From positions 3,286,001 through 3,350,000 of the forward strand of contig JBANDB010000006.1 in assembly GCA_037576215.1 (NCBI GenBank): 64,000 bases of DNA. The letters are read 5' to 3'. Below, piece by piece: positions 22,018 through 32,428 of this stretch (positions are counted from its first letter, which is position 1; every line of letters starts with the position of its first letter). This stretch comes from Armillaria gallica. Taxonomy: Eukaryota > Basidiomycota > Agaricomycetes > Agaricales > Physalacriaceae. Under the pieces are notes generated by a model, which saw nothing but the letters and a program-made list of their open reading frames with translations, searched no databases and had not been told where the DNA came from. The position numbers and the translations under genes were made by a program.

Positions 22018-22940
22018 CTATTCGATTTTCGACATGATTACTCACATCTTTTAGTGATTTGGGGAGCATGTCAGGGGATTCGGACATCCAGTTGTCTACA
22101 GCAATTTCGGTTTTTCCTAGACATAGTACATAACTTGAATTGGGACACAACGGCAATGATCAGGTGTACTTACGCTTGACGAATGTCCAGTAGGACCTAG
22201 TGTTGTGTAGAAACTTGTTATATCGAGCTGTTGAGGTTCAAGACGTGGTTGCATCAAGGGCATGTTCTTCATGTGGTAAGATGCAAAAGATGCCGACCGA
22301 TGGGGTGCTGGATAATATCGATTTATATCAGTGGTAATCGAAAGTACAAGGAGATTCGGGAAATTAAGTAAGTGAATCGAACGCAGATAAGAATCCATTG
22401 AGAACTGTCCATCTAAAGGAAAGTTAGGGTAAATAAGGTGAACATATTACTGATAACAGCCCAATGTCCAGTCAGAGTCGGTAGGAGGGGAATAGGCCAC
22501 TATACCTGCCAGTGGATACAAAACTGTATGTCAACAATTGGACTTCACAGCGTGGCCCTTCCTGAGGACTACGGGCGGAAAGCAAAGACTCGGAGATTCA
22601 CCGGGGGAGCAACGGTGGTATCATCAGTCATCAACGGCACTCGTTTTGTCAATGCACTTCCCGCGGAGAATTCTGAAAAGCCTTCGATCAAAGGACAGCT
22701 AGAGCAAGTGGACGTTCGGATGTAGGACAGCATTTCAGAACGCCAGACCTCATATACAATTATCTCGAGGTGAAAGAACGAGACTTCGGCCGGCGTTGCA
22801 AGCCACCCCGCTAGGACGTGCGGTTTCAGGTATGGGCTCTTCGTCATTTACTGGTCGAAACGGTATGTCGACTCCCTATGAGAATGTGTCTCGTCGTCCT
22901 CTCGTTGAATCACGTAGTACGCCGATAAAAATTTTACGGT
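22018..22940. repeat. HET upstream flank with an F-box N-terminal fragment
   Basis: Upstream flank repeated beside HET-B (40190-40840) and HET-C (56510-57390). On the minus strand at about 22700-22775 a fragment reads EIIVYEVWRSEMLSYIRTS, the same N-terminal motif as the F-box gene at 19.6 kb, so F-box debris is embedded here. No intact gene. Confidence 0.6.
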
Positions 22941-22949
22941 CAGATCCAT

Positions 22950-23350
22950 TCTCAGTGCTGATTGCCAGAAGTATCAGTACTGCTTCGGTGCGCGTAGGTT
23001 CCAGGTGGCAACCAATTTTTAGAGTTCCGTGAAGGATAAATGAAAACAGGATATGTGAGGAATGGGTTCAATGACCGATTGCAGCCAATCTCGACGTCGT
23101 AGTATACGCCTCCGTAGCGATGCAAGACAATGTACCGGATCACGTCTGCGCGCCGTATCGAGACCGATATCCATCGTACGTCTGTAGAAACCAAAGGATA
23201 AATTTGAGAGGGGATTCGTCTGTTCAGTGGATGTGTCCGCTGTTTAGAAGTTGATAGTGATGGTACCAGGAAGATAGACGGCATTACGGTCCGACACCAA
23301 TGTCCGTTTCTTTGAGAGGATATCTGCCTTGGCCGTCTGGTGAAGTAATA
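22950..23350 (-). pseudogene. GT32-type mannosyltransferase pseudogene, copy A
   Basis: Reads ADVIRYIVLHRYGGVYYDVEIGCNRSLNPFL on the minus strand (longest run kept in parts: ADVIRYIVLHRYGG, YYDVEIGC). This is the core of GT32 inositol-phosphoceramide mannosyltransferases (SUR1/CSH1/OCH1-like), Golgi enzymes that use the DXD motif to bind GDP-mannose. Here the motif reads D-V-E instead of D-V-D. Upstream exons (a TDE..-like segment and a start) are out of frame, and the frame ends soon after NRSLNPFLTYPVF. The best reading of the parent exon is visible at 45.8 kb. Confidence 0.7.
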
Positions 23351-24690
23351 GCCTTGGTACCCATTCTACCCAGCCATAGCGATCAAATGGAGGTACATTC
23401 CGTAGCTGACATCTACCCACTCGCTAGCAGGCCACAACTCGGTGTCCGCCTAGTGACCGATCTTCTCCGATGCGCGCCTAAACGCCGTGATCCTCCCTGA
23501 AAGCCTGTCGGTACAAGACACGTCGCCGCACGACTTCACCCTCCTGACCCATCCCCGTCCACGCGCCCGCATCACTTCCCTCCCCAGCGCCGCCTCTCGT
23601 CTCATCTCGTCTCGGCGTCGTTCTCCGTTTTCAACATCGACCGTTGTTAGCCTCTATGGTGGAGCCATCAAGTCTCGGATGGCTGTGAAATCGTCTCCGA
23701 GTCACAGAAGAATTAGGGGAGAACGGCGGGTATCGTCAAATGGAGGGGATGTCCTTCACGGACACAGGGAGGATGACCGGTGTCACGAAATGGAGGAGAT
23801 GGCGCTTGGGATGTGCATGCGAATGTTTGAACCAACGAGATCTATACTTGTGAGTTCGGATGCGGACGCGGAGTGCGGGCGCGGGTGGTCTGTGTAGCCC
23901 GCACGCCGTCAGAGGGGAAAGGGAAAGCCTTTAAAAGACAACGCACCGTTTATGTACCAAAGAAAATGTTACTGAGCTTCATTTATTACCTCGAACAGAT
24001 ATCCATTCCAACAGAAAACAGACGTGCGCTGTCATACCAGTCAGTTGGCAGGTTTACCTGTGAAAAATGGTATAGAACCTACCATTCTGCCTCGAGAGCT
24101 CCAGCTGAGAGAGTAAATGGTCGGCGCCGAACTTCGAGCCAAAATCAAAGACGTCCTAACGTAAAATAACAATGAGAACGTCGAAAGAAAAGAGCCAAGC
24201 ACAGTACTTATCGTGCCTATAGTGGTCGATGGTCGTAGGACGTGTCTGCAACCGTGACGTTAGTCACAGTCAACGAAAACTATGCACGGCTGGTGTTGAC
24301 AGCATGCACAGGTAATAGTAGACGAGGAGTCGAAGTGAAGAAGAGAGAATGAACCGGAGCTGCAAGTTCCATCCAAAACGGGATGGAAATTCAACGAAAC
24401 CCCGCAGCTTGATGGAAACGGCCGAACTCGAATCTTTACCCTCTCCATTTCGAAGGAGCATCGAAAGAGGAGTGTGTAGGTCGTGCGCTTGAATTATCTC
24501 GAGATGGGCCACTGATTATTTCCTCTTTCAACCTGCAGACTAGGAGCCAAGGGGACTCTCGGAGAAGTACTTCGAGATACGTGATGCTGGGTCATGCTCA
24601 AACAGCGCCTGAGAGGACGTGTGCCGATGTTGGAAAGGATTTCGATTAAAGTTGCGTTCCATTTTCATGAATCAAGGAGAACGAGAACTG
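23351..24690. repeat. Repeated spacer between GT32 and DAO fragments
   Basis: Non-coding in appearance. The same order of segments occurs at 41260-42240, 46106-47740, 50721-51860 and 57831-58760: a C/T-rich stretch (tcccgtctc/gtctcgtc runs), cagttggcg or related text, then agtactta..ctatagtgcttgatggt, then the near-palindromic ccatcc..aacgggatgg. Open frames here differ between copies, which argues against coding. Confidence 0.6.
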
Positions 24691-24699
24691 TGCAGCCAG

Positions 24700-24975
24700 T
24701 AATGCGACTCTTGTTTACTTTCGCTGGCAGCTCTGTAGGCTGTGGCCCTCAAACACGCATCCCTGATTCCACGCAATCCATCCGCATCAAGCAGCGTACG
24801 TGCAAACACTGCGCCCGTTATCCCAGACCCGATGATCGCAATGTCCACGCATGTTGACAGGGATCAACCAGAATGATGTAGTGGAATGAACTCTGCTGAA
24901 ATTTGTAAGAAGGAAAGGCGGGTGAGAAGATGTCATACCGTTCGTCTCATCCACAAACCCTGCCGTCATCACGGA
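24700..24975 (-). pseudogene. FAD-dependent oxidoreductase (DAO family) N-terminal fragment, copy A
   Basis: The minus strand around 24780-24870 reads VDIAIIGSGITGAVFARTLLDADG, the dinucleotide-binding Rossmann start (GxGxxG) of DAO-type FAD oxidoreductases common in mushrooms, though the flanks are frameshifted. An exon-like segment before it (TAGFVDETNG) is separated by a plausible intron. The C-terminal half of the same family lies on the opposite strand 1 kb to the right, so the parent gene has been inverted internally. Confidence 0.6.
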
Positions 24976-25880
24976 TCGCGACGGATGGGTTACTTATATA
25001 AATGAGTAGAGTTGGGGTACACGCCAAAAATCAATTACCAATGGCCTGATTCCACGCTCGTCCGTGGAAAGGATAGGACCGTTGCTTTCTTGCTTTCCTA
25101 TCGCTGCGTGAACTCGACTGCAAGACAGCAGGGACTGAATATCGGCTGAGCAACTGCAAGAATCCGTCCCAGGGGAATCATACCTCTGGAGGTTCAGCTA
25201 GATTGGGAGTGCAATTAGAGCCTCGTTGGATTGATCCTCGAGTATGATGCATGAACGATGAGCCTGTCGCACTGTCATTCGGTGGCAAGGGTATCAGCGG
25301 AAATGGTTCAAGAAATCCACATCCATCAAGTATTGGAGTACGGGAACAGGCGATTCTGAGGGAGTTCATTCCTAGTAGCTCCTGGACGCGAAGCCATACG
25401 TGGAGTTTTTTATGTCAACTTGTCTGCATCCCGTGGTGTAAATTATGCTTTCAACGAGATAGAAAGCAACGTACGTGTTGATGTTTACTCCCCACTCCTG
25501 TACACCGAGTACTCCGACGCACTGTACGCGTCGACGTTGATACGCCCGCTCCATAATAATTTCGCTCGTTGTCCAGGAAGATGTAGAGGATAGTCACACC
25601 AGAAGAACGGGACGAATGGGACCGAAGGATACTAACGTGATGGTGTGGAGGTTCGGACATTTTTGCCAATCTTGTCGATTTCACTCTGCTTGATTAGCAA
25701 CCACCGTCAACGTTTCTCAATATTTCACAGTTCCCGAAACCTAGTTCTACCCTCGACGAGCAATGGTATACAAGTACAACTCTGGGCTCGTATGTACAAT
25801 TGATGCTATTAATTTTCCACTAAGCCTGAATTCAGATAGTCGAGGGTAGCAAGGAGGTATTGACATGACGCGTGAATTCC
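24976..25880. repeat. Repeated spacer, no gene identified
   Basis: Matches 52271-53150 segment by segment. A minus-strand frame reading SSTSSWTTSE is conserved in both but is too short and too diverged to name. Confidence 0.45.
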
Positions 25881-25881
25881 A

Positions 25882-26480
25882 GTGAAGATTGCAGCTCATG
25901 GACGGGCGGAGCATTCATATCCGCTGGTTACGGGAAGGCTACTCAAGGCATACTCGGCATTCCGGCTGTACACGCACACACGCTGTCTCCATAGGCGGAT
26001 GGCGATCGTTTGCCAGGCACGTCCGAGGACTATCTCACCCAACAACCGCCTGACCCTGCGATACTCGGCGAGAAACCGCACGCAGAGTTTGTATGGCATC
26101 AAGATGGGCACCCCGTCCTTCTTTGACGCTGTGGGATATACTAACAAATTTCGAGCGCCGGGTACCTTGTTGGGGCACTGGCCGTGCATTTCGGGAAATG
26201 GTGGGGAGGATGATGGCCGCTTTGACAGAGGACACGTCGAGGGCTGCGTGGTCCAGCATATTGGGCATCTCCACGGATGGAGCACCGTAGGCCCTCAAAA
26301 TTGTCGGGTGGGTCGGAGGGAAGGGAGTGGATTGTGGCGGGCTACTCGGGCGAGCACGCGTGGATGGGCATAAAGGTATATATGGTGTCGGGCAACGATG
26401 CTGATTGACTCCCCGCCCATTTCGCAAAGGTGGGGAAAGGCAAACATCGCACGGCTCGAACATACGTCGGAATATCCGAA
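25882..26480 (+). pseudogene. FAD-dependent oxidoreductase (DAO family) C-terminal half, copy 1
   Basis: Plus-strand frames give YPLVTGRLLKAYSAFRLYTH, then in other frames LTLRYSARN-type text that corresponds to YLTQQPPD..EKP, a TPSFFDAVGYTNKF segment, an ALAVHF-like segment and HGWSTVG in place of DGLPWVG. The order matches the second half of DAO-type oxidoreductases, but at least three frame changes are needed to follow it, so it is a decayed copy. Confidence 0.65.
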
Positions 26481-27476
26481 CAATCTATTCCTTATCTTTG
26501 TGCTTCGGCGCACCCTCTACGACCTTTTATTCTCATCCTACCACCAAGATCCTACTACACCAGCTCATGAACAGCACTTCTATCATTCGCTGTGATAGAA
26601 TCTTTATCCTGTTCGTTCACCTCAGTATTACTTCCATGCAATGCAATGCCCTCCGCTCATTTATTCAAGACGTTGCTATTACAACACGCAACCAATAGCT
26701 TGATCTCCCATCAACGGATAATCGTGCCATCTCCAGTTCCGTGTAAGACGACCCTAAAATCTATCCTGTTTTTCCTCCTCGCTTTCCAATACCAACAATT
26801 CTCGCTCAGGTCGCAGCTAATCGTCACCCTCAAGGAACCCGGGTGCTACAATGCAATACCTCCTACCACCACGACTTTGCCTCTTCAACACTGGATAAAA
26901 CACGTCGACACACTATTCAATCAGCTCTTCGTTGTTCCCAGCAATGAATACCTTTCACATTGGCACGACGTATCGTCAACGATTTCTTGGAACGGTATGT
27001 GGACTATCAGAATGTGCCCCGTCGCGATGTAGCCGAAATCGCGTAGGAATTCGATGCGGTGTATATCAGCCATACAACGCCAAAAGGCTCATCATCAACT
27101 AAGACTTGGACCTCGCGAAAAGGACCTTTGCCAATCACGCCTGTCGAGTCTGGGAAAGCACTGAGTGAATTCATCAGGTGTGTCTGAAATCGGTCGTTCA
27201 AGATAAATCTGGATCCGACGTTGAACGCACTCAGATACACAGAATTCCTCCGCTGAATTTCCTGAGCAAAAGATTTTGATGTAGGCCTTCTACCCAAGTT
27301 GTTAGTCTGTTGGTGAAAAGAGTCGGAATACTCTGGGAGATGATTGAAAGCAATCAGAGTTGGTAAGTTTTGCGAGACCATTGGCATTTCTATCACCTGG
27401 CGCCGCGCTGAATTTAGCCATATAATAAATTGCAATTGGGTACAAAAGGTTATCAGATTAATGCGGGTATTCACAA
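26481..27476. repeat. Spacer between DAO fragment and HET-B
   Basis: Matches 53930-54905 and 62961-63957, and in part 48950-49200. No gene seen. From about 27030 it is the HET 3' flank. Confidence 0.7.
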
Positions 27477-27936
27477 TCAAGCAAGAATACTACGAGACTT
27501 TGCAGACACACCTAGTTTTTTTAGCCGCTGTATTTCATCATAGCCAGCCATTTTAAACACAGACACTTTCTCGAACATCTTGCTGGGCAGCCGTCGCCCG
27601 ACAACCCAATATTGCGGCGGAAGTATTTTGTTATTTCATATGGCTGGATCGTTGCCGAGCAGTGTGTACGTGTCTTCGGGTATCGGGTACTGGTGGCTGG
27701 CAAGGATGTTGAATGTATGCGCCGTCCCGTCCACATCTTCAACAATCAACTCTCCCCATCGATCAATCCATTCTTCACCTCCCATCGCCAATCCGCGCAC
27801 AAACCCACTTTCAATGTTGAACCCTTCGCACCAGTCATCATCATTCCTCCCAACACCATGAATGGATGCACTATCAATGGGCAGAGGCTTGGTCATGACC
27901 TGCTCCCACGACGGTCTCCATTTCTTGCATCCAGTT
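27477..27936 (-). pseudogene. HET-B, C-terminal part (left of the retrotransposon)
   Basis: Continues the HET frame interrupted at 39161: GCKKWRPSWEQVMTKPLP, WCEGFNIESGFVRGLA, FNILASHQYPIPEDTYTLLG. Relative to HET-A it has a premature in-frame TGA near 27639, after LLGNDPAI, although the sequence downstream still aligns (PPQYWVVG...) to the normal stop at 27477. So the copy was damaged beyond the retrotransposon insertion. Confidence 0.85.
27932..27936. repeat. Target-site duplication CAGTT (left)
   Basis: CAGTT immediately precedes the 5' LTR and recurs at 39161-39165 immediately after the 3' LTR. HET-A has a single ccagttccagg at the equivalent site, showing the pre-insertion state. Confidence 0.93.
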
Positions 27937-28140
27937 TGTAAGAGGTGGTACCTCCGTATATGCAGATATCTACTAAGTCCATTATCTATGATTGTTTGGC
28001 ATCGGCTTCACCGATGCCCTTATATACTTGTTGCACAGCTTTAGTTAGAGTAGTCCTTTTACTTGTAACATTAAACGTAGTTTACCAATATATGTTGGTC
28101 AAAGCTACTCTACGTGCCACAAGTACTAGCGACGCCTACA
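27937..28140 (+). repeat. 5' LTR
   Basis: 204 bp, begins TGTAAGAGG and ends GCCTACA. Differs from the 3' LTR at four positions, all transitions. A TATA-like cttatatact near 28019-28028 probably marks the promoter. A reading frame continuous with gag runs through most of the LTR. Confidence 0.95.
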
Positions 28141-28253
28141 CTTTTTTAGCTTTTCCAACTTTATTCGTTAATTACCACCGCTTTCTCCCTCGGAAATTTC
28201 GTTTTCCACGTATACGCCGACGCCTCGAGGAATCTGATCATCGCAGCAAGCTT

Positions 28254-31200
28254 ATGGCACCAATGACGCAATCACATCCCGACGACGCTGGGCAACCAGA
28301 TGCGAACTTACCGAACAGTGGAGGATCGTCATCACGAGGAAGGGAGGAAGCACCGGGGCCTAGGATCATCCAGGCCGTGAGACGACCAGAAGCACCTGCC
28401 TCGACAAACACGACCGGTGGGATGTCGTTTACTGTGAAGCAGGCCGCTGATCACGAACGAATTTTCGATGGACAAGTGGTGAACCTCGACGACGGGAACG
28501 GAAGCGACCGCGATGGCTCATATTCGTTGGAGGATCTCGACCTGGAGAACACTAGCCAGCACGCTACAGGGATGAACACGAAGCGGAATGTTTTCCCCTC
28601 ACCCCAACCCATCCCTAACCGTCGCGCCGACCATTCCCCAGAAGATTTGCCACCACTTACATCATCTTCTTTGATTGGGGAAGGCTATGTCCCCATAGAA
28701 GAATTCCGACCCAATGCAGCGTTCGGCAGCATACGTTCTTCCCCATCAGTAAGGAAGAATCCGATACCGGCGGAGGAATCTTGGCGCCGTCATCCCCCGG
28801 TGGCTGGAGCACCAGACATACCTCCCCCACCATCGGCATCCAACCAACCGGTTCCAGCGGTTGAAGTACCAGCGAGGGATAGGAAGGCGTCCGGGTCTAG
28901 CCCACCATCCACGGTGGAGGACCTAGTGGACGACTACGACTACGCGTCGCCCGCATCATCGACCATGTCGAAGCAAGACGAGGATGAAGAAGAACGGGCG
29001 TCAGTCCGTGCCCTCCTGAACAAATTCCTGGCTGACGAACAACGAGTGAAGGAATCCATGAGGGAGCAACTGAAATCACTCACGATGCCGCAAAGGATTA
29101 TGGCACAAGAAATGGCGCACATCCGCACGGTGGGAGTATTCACGCGCCTAGGCTTCATAGATTTTAGTACAAAATCAGATGAGTATATTCGGCAATATAA
29201 TGCAGAACTGATTACGTTGATTATGGGAAAAGAGATTCACGCACAACATGTTGAAGATCTACATGGGGACGAGGCCATAACCGGCACGCCCTCACCGCTT
29301 TCATCTTTCAAACGGCAACAGGAGATCATCGCAAGACGGATGGGGAATAAGCCCCCTACGGCCGCAACGGAGCAGCGTTTGGATGAGGATATCCCCTTGC
29401 CCGAGAAAAAGAAGAAGACAGTAAAAATTGAAACCATCGACGACCATCCCGATAACAACATGAGGGAGGGACGTCAGAGACCATCGACAGCACCCACGCA
29501 ATCACCATCTACCGATGTCGAGGAACTTAGGAATCGGGTGACTCTACAACGAATAAGGCTAAGCCAGATGCGCGATGGCATGCAGCCGACGGTCGAAGAT
29601 CAAGGGATAATATTCGATGACAACAATAACGCATGGCTTCGACCGGAACATATGGAGAAGCCGTACGCTCCGCAAGGGGAGCGCAGAAGCACCTGTAATA
29701 AGAACGACGATGATGATCGCGATAATAGGCGCGATAACAGACGAACAAGGGACAGCAACCCGCCTAATGACCCTAATGGTGATGATGACCCAGGCGATGA
29801 GGGGGATGGCAAGTTTCGGCGCGACCCATTCACCCCGAGATTGGGTAGCAGGGAAGTATCTGCGACCCCCCCCGCGAGATCAATCGAAGCAAAGGCACGA
29901 TACACAGAGCGTAAATGCCAGCAGATAATAGATTTTGTGCGCCGTAACTTGGGTACAAAGTTGACCATACCAGATGGACTCAAGGGAGCATGCCTTGACG
30001 TCAAGTCGATGAAGAAGTACGATGGTACTCCCTCCCGAGAAACGTATTGGGAATGGCTACGCAGCCTGGTATTCGCTTATAGAGCATCCCAGATGGGAGG
30101 ACCTGACCGGGACGAGGAACGAGTATTAATATTAGATTCACTTCTGGAGGGCAAGGCAAAATCTTGGTTCCAGTTACGATTGGAACGGACGGATAGGTTT
30201 GCTCCCACGTTCCTGGAGGCCCTGATCAAATTATACACACGATTCATACATGAATCGGCACTACAGGATGCCAGGAAGGCGTTCCGACGAGCGTGGTGGG
30301 ACAGTAGTGATGAGACTGTCCAGGGCTGGCAAGACACTATACAACAATTGGTTGATGAAATGGACGTGGCTCCGGACGAGTACACAGTGCGAGACAAATT
30401 CCTGGGGGGCCTCCCAGAGTCAATACGATCCCGAGTATTCGCTGATAAGCTATCAGTGGAATACAATACCCTTGAGGAACTCGTCGCCGGAGCTCTCGAC
30501 GCTGAACACGCGATACGATCTGAGCGCCACTTCTCTAAATCCGCACAACGAGCACCTTCAGGAAATGAAGGGGGAGAAGCTAGACGAACCAAGACGTTCG
30601 TCCGTACGTATGATAAGGTCGCAGCGGTACTGGCCACGAATGAGAGACGTGCACCATTCGCCAAGACTGCGAATCTGCAGGGCGCGAAGGACAAGCGAGA
30701 CACAGGTAACGGGGAGAAGGGACTCAACCCTCGGAATGACTGGAATGGTAATACGAGGGCGGGAGATAAGCCAAGACCAGATAAGCCGATAGCTGAACGA
30801 GTACGTTTATGCTTCCGCTGTGGTCAACCGGGACATATAGCGTCAAATCCAGAATGCCCGGAGAACGGGAAGAAACCGTCATACGCACAGATACGCGTGG
30901 CACACACCATAATATTGGATGCGATGTCGGAGGCAGTAGGTGCTGAGGAGCACCCGGGTGCATCCAGCAGCGAAGAGGATGCCGGACAGCACTCACACGA
31001 AGATGACTGTGGATTCGATAACGTCGAGTTCGAAATATACGACGCTGGATCTGACGACGAAAATAGCAGTACCGACGATCGAATGAACTATATTGGCAGC
31101 GCGATCGATACCGACTCCGAAAATGGAGGGGACGAAACAGACCTCGCCGGGGAATCTGGAGATGAGGTAGTATATGGCAACCCAATGGCAGAACGAGAAG

Positions 31201-31322
31201 AGAAGATGGAGACGGTACCGTTGTTTGAGTTTAGCGGGTTGCTTCCTGACGTGGTCTACAAATCAAACATGGAAGTCAGGATGTCTCCTGATAGGCCCGA
31301 GAGGCCGTCCCCATCATATTGA
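28254..31322 (+). CDS. Gag polyprotein of the Gypsy element
   Basis: ATG 28254 gives 1022 residues (the frame is open further upstream into the LTR, from 27945). The N-terminal half is polar, acidic and Pro-rich, probably disordered. A retrotransposon-gag capsid-like domain lies at about residues 580-760: YDGTPSRETYWEWLRSLVFA, SLLEGKAKSWFQLRLE, FTRFIHESA-type text, GLPESIRS. A CCHC zinc knuckle follows at about residue 853 (CFRCGQPGHIASNPEC), though the spacing before the last Cys is longer than the usual C-x2-C-x4-H-x4-C, and a strongly acidic C-terminus ends PSPSY. The frame overlaps the protease frame by 28 bp in the -1 direction. It assembles the particle and packages RNA in related elements. 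Confidence 0.88.
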   Translation: MAPMTQSHPDDAGQPDANLPNSGGSSSRGREEAPGPRIIQAVRRPEAPASTNTTGGMSFTVKQAADHERIFDGQVVNLDDGNGSDRDGSYSLEDLDLENTSQHATGMNTKRNVFPSPQPIPNRRADHSPEDLPPLTSSSLIGEGYVPIEEFRPNAAFGSIRSSPSVRKNPIPAEESWRRHPPVAGAPDIPPPPSASNQPVPAVEVPARDRKASGSSPPSTVEDLVDDYDYASPASSTMSKQDEDEEERASVRALLNKFLADEQRVKESMREQLKSLTMPQRIMAQEMAHIRTVGVFTRLGFIDFSTKSDEYIRQYNAELITLIMGKEIHAQHVEDLHGDEAITGTPSPLSSFKRQQEIIARRMGNKPPTAATEQRLDEDIPLPEKKKKTVKIETIDDHPDNNMREGRQRPSTAPTQSPSTDVEELRNRVTLQRIRLSQMRDGMQPTVEDQGIIFDDNNNAWLRPEHMEKPYAPQGERRSTCNKNDDDDRDNRRDNRRTRDSNPPNDPNGDDDPGDEGDGKFRRDPFTPRLGSREVSATPPARSIEAKARYTERKCQQIIDFVRRNLGTKLTIPDGLKGACLDVKSMKKYDGTPSRETYWEWLRSLVFAYRASQMGGPDRDEERVLILDSLLEGKAKSWFQLRLERTDRFAPTFLEALIKLYTRFIHESALQDARKAFRRAWWDSSDETVQGWQDTIQQLVDEMDVAPDEYTVRDKFLGGLPESIRSRVFADKLSVEYNTLEELVAGALDAEHAIRSERHFSKSAQRAPSGNEGGEARRTKTFVRTYDKVAAVLATNERRAPFAKTANLQGAKDKRDTGNGEKGLNPRNDWNGNTRAGDKPRPDKPIAERVRLCFRCGQPGHIASNPECPENGKKPSYAQIRVAHTIILDAMSEAVGAEEHPGASSSEEDAGQHSHEDDCGFDNVEFEIYDAGSDDENSSTDDRMNYIGSAIDTDSENGGDETDLAGESGDEVVYGNPMAEREEKMETVPLFEFSGLLPDVVYKSNMEVRMSPDRPERPSPSY

Positions 31323-31327
31323 ACGCG

Positions 31328-31852
31328 ATGACTGAGGCAGGGACAACAGTTCCGCAATCAGGCCGGGTCAAGCTGAGGATTCAGAATGTGACTCATGATC
31401 GTCCTACGCCGGAAGACAAACGATGCCTCGTTACAATGCTCCAAGTAAACGGCCTCGACGCGGTGACTCTCTGGGACAGTGGGAGTACATCAACTGCAAT
31501 GTCCCCTGCGTTCGCAGATATATCGAAGGCACTAGTTCATAGGCTATGGCAACCAGTGACTCTGCAACTAGGCACGGTCGGGAGCCGAGCGAGAATAAAT
31601 TTTAGTACGACGTCGACTATAACATCGCGAGGATACTCCGGCCCGGAGTATTTTGACGTGGTAAACATTGACAAATATGACATTATAGTCGGCACACCGT
31701 TCATGCACCGCAACAAGGTGTTACTAGATTTCGATAATAAATGTGTAGTGGTAAACGGGGAACGGGTACCGGGTAAGGTACTCGATGGTGAGGCAGCTGA
31801 TAAGATAGCTCGTCGACATCGCATGCGCAAGCCGGATGGTCAAGGCAATTGA
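31328..31852 (+). CDS. Retropepsin-like protease frame
   Basis: 174 residues from ATG 31328. The frame is open from about 31295, so a -1 shift out of gag is possible. The active-site motif LWDSGSTSTAMSP corresponds to D-S/T-G, and IVGTPFMHRNKVLLDFD matches the typical second conserved block (ILGxPF). It cleaves the polyprotein in related elements. It ends in TGA at 31850-31852, in the same frame as the next open segment and the RT frame, so this stop interrupts what is normally one pol. Confidence 0.82.
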   Translation: MTEAGTTVPQSGRVKLRIQNVTHDRPTPEDKRCLVTMLQVNGLDAVTLWDSGSTSTAMSPAFADISKALVHRLWQPVTLQLGTVGSRARINFSTTSTITSRGYSGPEYFDVVNIDKYDIIVGTPFMHRNKVLLDFDNKCVVVNGERVPGKVLDGEAADKIARRHRMRKPDGQGN

Positions 31853-32428
31853 CTACATGGGCGCGTGATGATAGAAGACGTGGTCGACGACGACGAGGAA
31901 CACACGGGTCTACTGCGGAGAGATACACCTGGTGATACCGATGACGCGGAGTCACCTAGTAATGTACGCACCGAGGAAACGATGCACCCCATGCCGGAAT
32001 ATGCAAATCAGCAAGGACCTACACCACCGTGCCATGAAAGGTACTGTCAACCAACATCCTCACGAGTGCGGATGGAGGATCTTGTTACGGACGATATGGA
32101 TGAAGAGCACCATAGGGAATTCCATGACGTCGAACATGAAGAGAAAGAATATAACACGGCTCAACCCCGTAGACGGTTCTGGGATAGACCAGTCACCCCG
32201 GTCCATATGGCATGGCCGGGGGACGCCAGAATGCCAGTCGAATGGAACATGATGATCAACGACACCAGAGGTATGGTAGTCACGGATATCACGGGGGAGA
32301 GAAAGTCCAGGAACACTAGTAATCATGCAACGAGGGACGATGAGAGTGTTGTAAGCTCACTGGGACCGTTCGAATTCACCAGGTCACGGTATCCTAACCG
32401 GACAACGCGGGAGACGTTGAAACAGTGA
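31853..32428 (+). CDS. Acidic linker segment of pol between protease and RT
   Basis: Open frame continuing the protease/RT frame (first ATG 31865), about 187 residues, rich in Asp, Glu, Arg and His, no known domain. It is bounded by TGA stops at 31852 and 32428. Most simply it is a spacer of the ancestral pol polyprotein cut off by two nonsense mutations. Confidence 0.6.
   Translation, partial: LHGRVMIEDVVDDDEEHTGLLRRDTPGDTDDAESPSNVRTEETMHPMPEYANQQGPTPPCHERYCQPTSSRVRMEDLVTDDMDEEHHREFHDVEHEEKEYNTAQPRRRFWDRPVTPVHMAWPGDARMPVEWNMMINDTRGMVVTDITGERKSRNTSNHATRDDESVVSSLGPFEFTRSRYPNRTTRETLKQ

Noticed and set aside
24270..24512. Minus-strand frames around ccatccaaaacgggatgg
   Set aside because: The motif recurs in the spacers near 47250 and 51760 in differing frames with changed surroundings, so it is a repeat and not a gene. 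I also considered a hairpin terminator or MITE end but found no matching inverted terminal repeats.
30077..30727. Minus-strand frame of 216 codons within gag
   Set aside because: Antisense to the capsid-like part of gag, with Ser/Arg-rich composition typical of a shadow frame.
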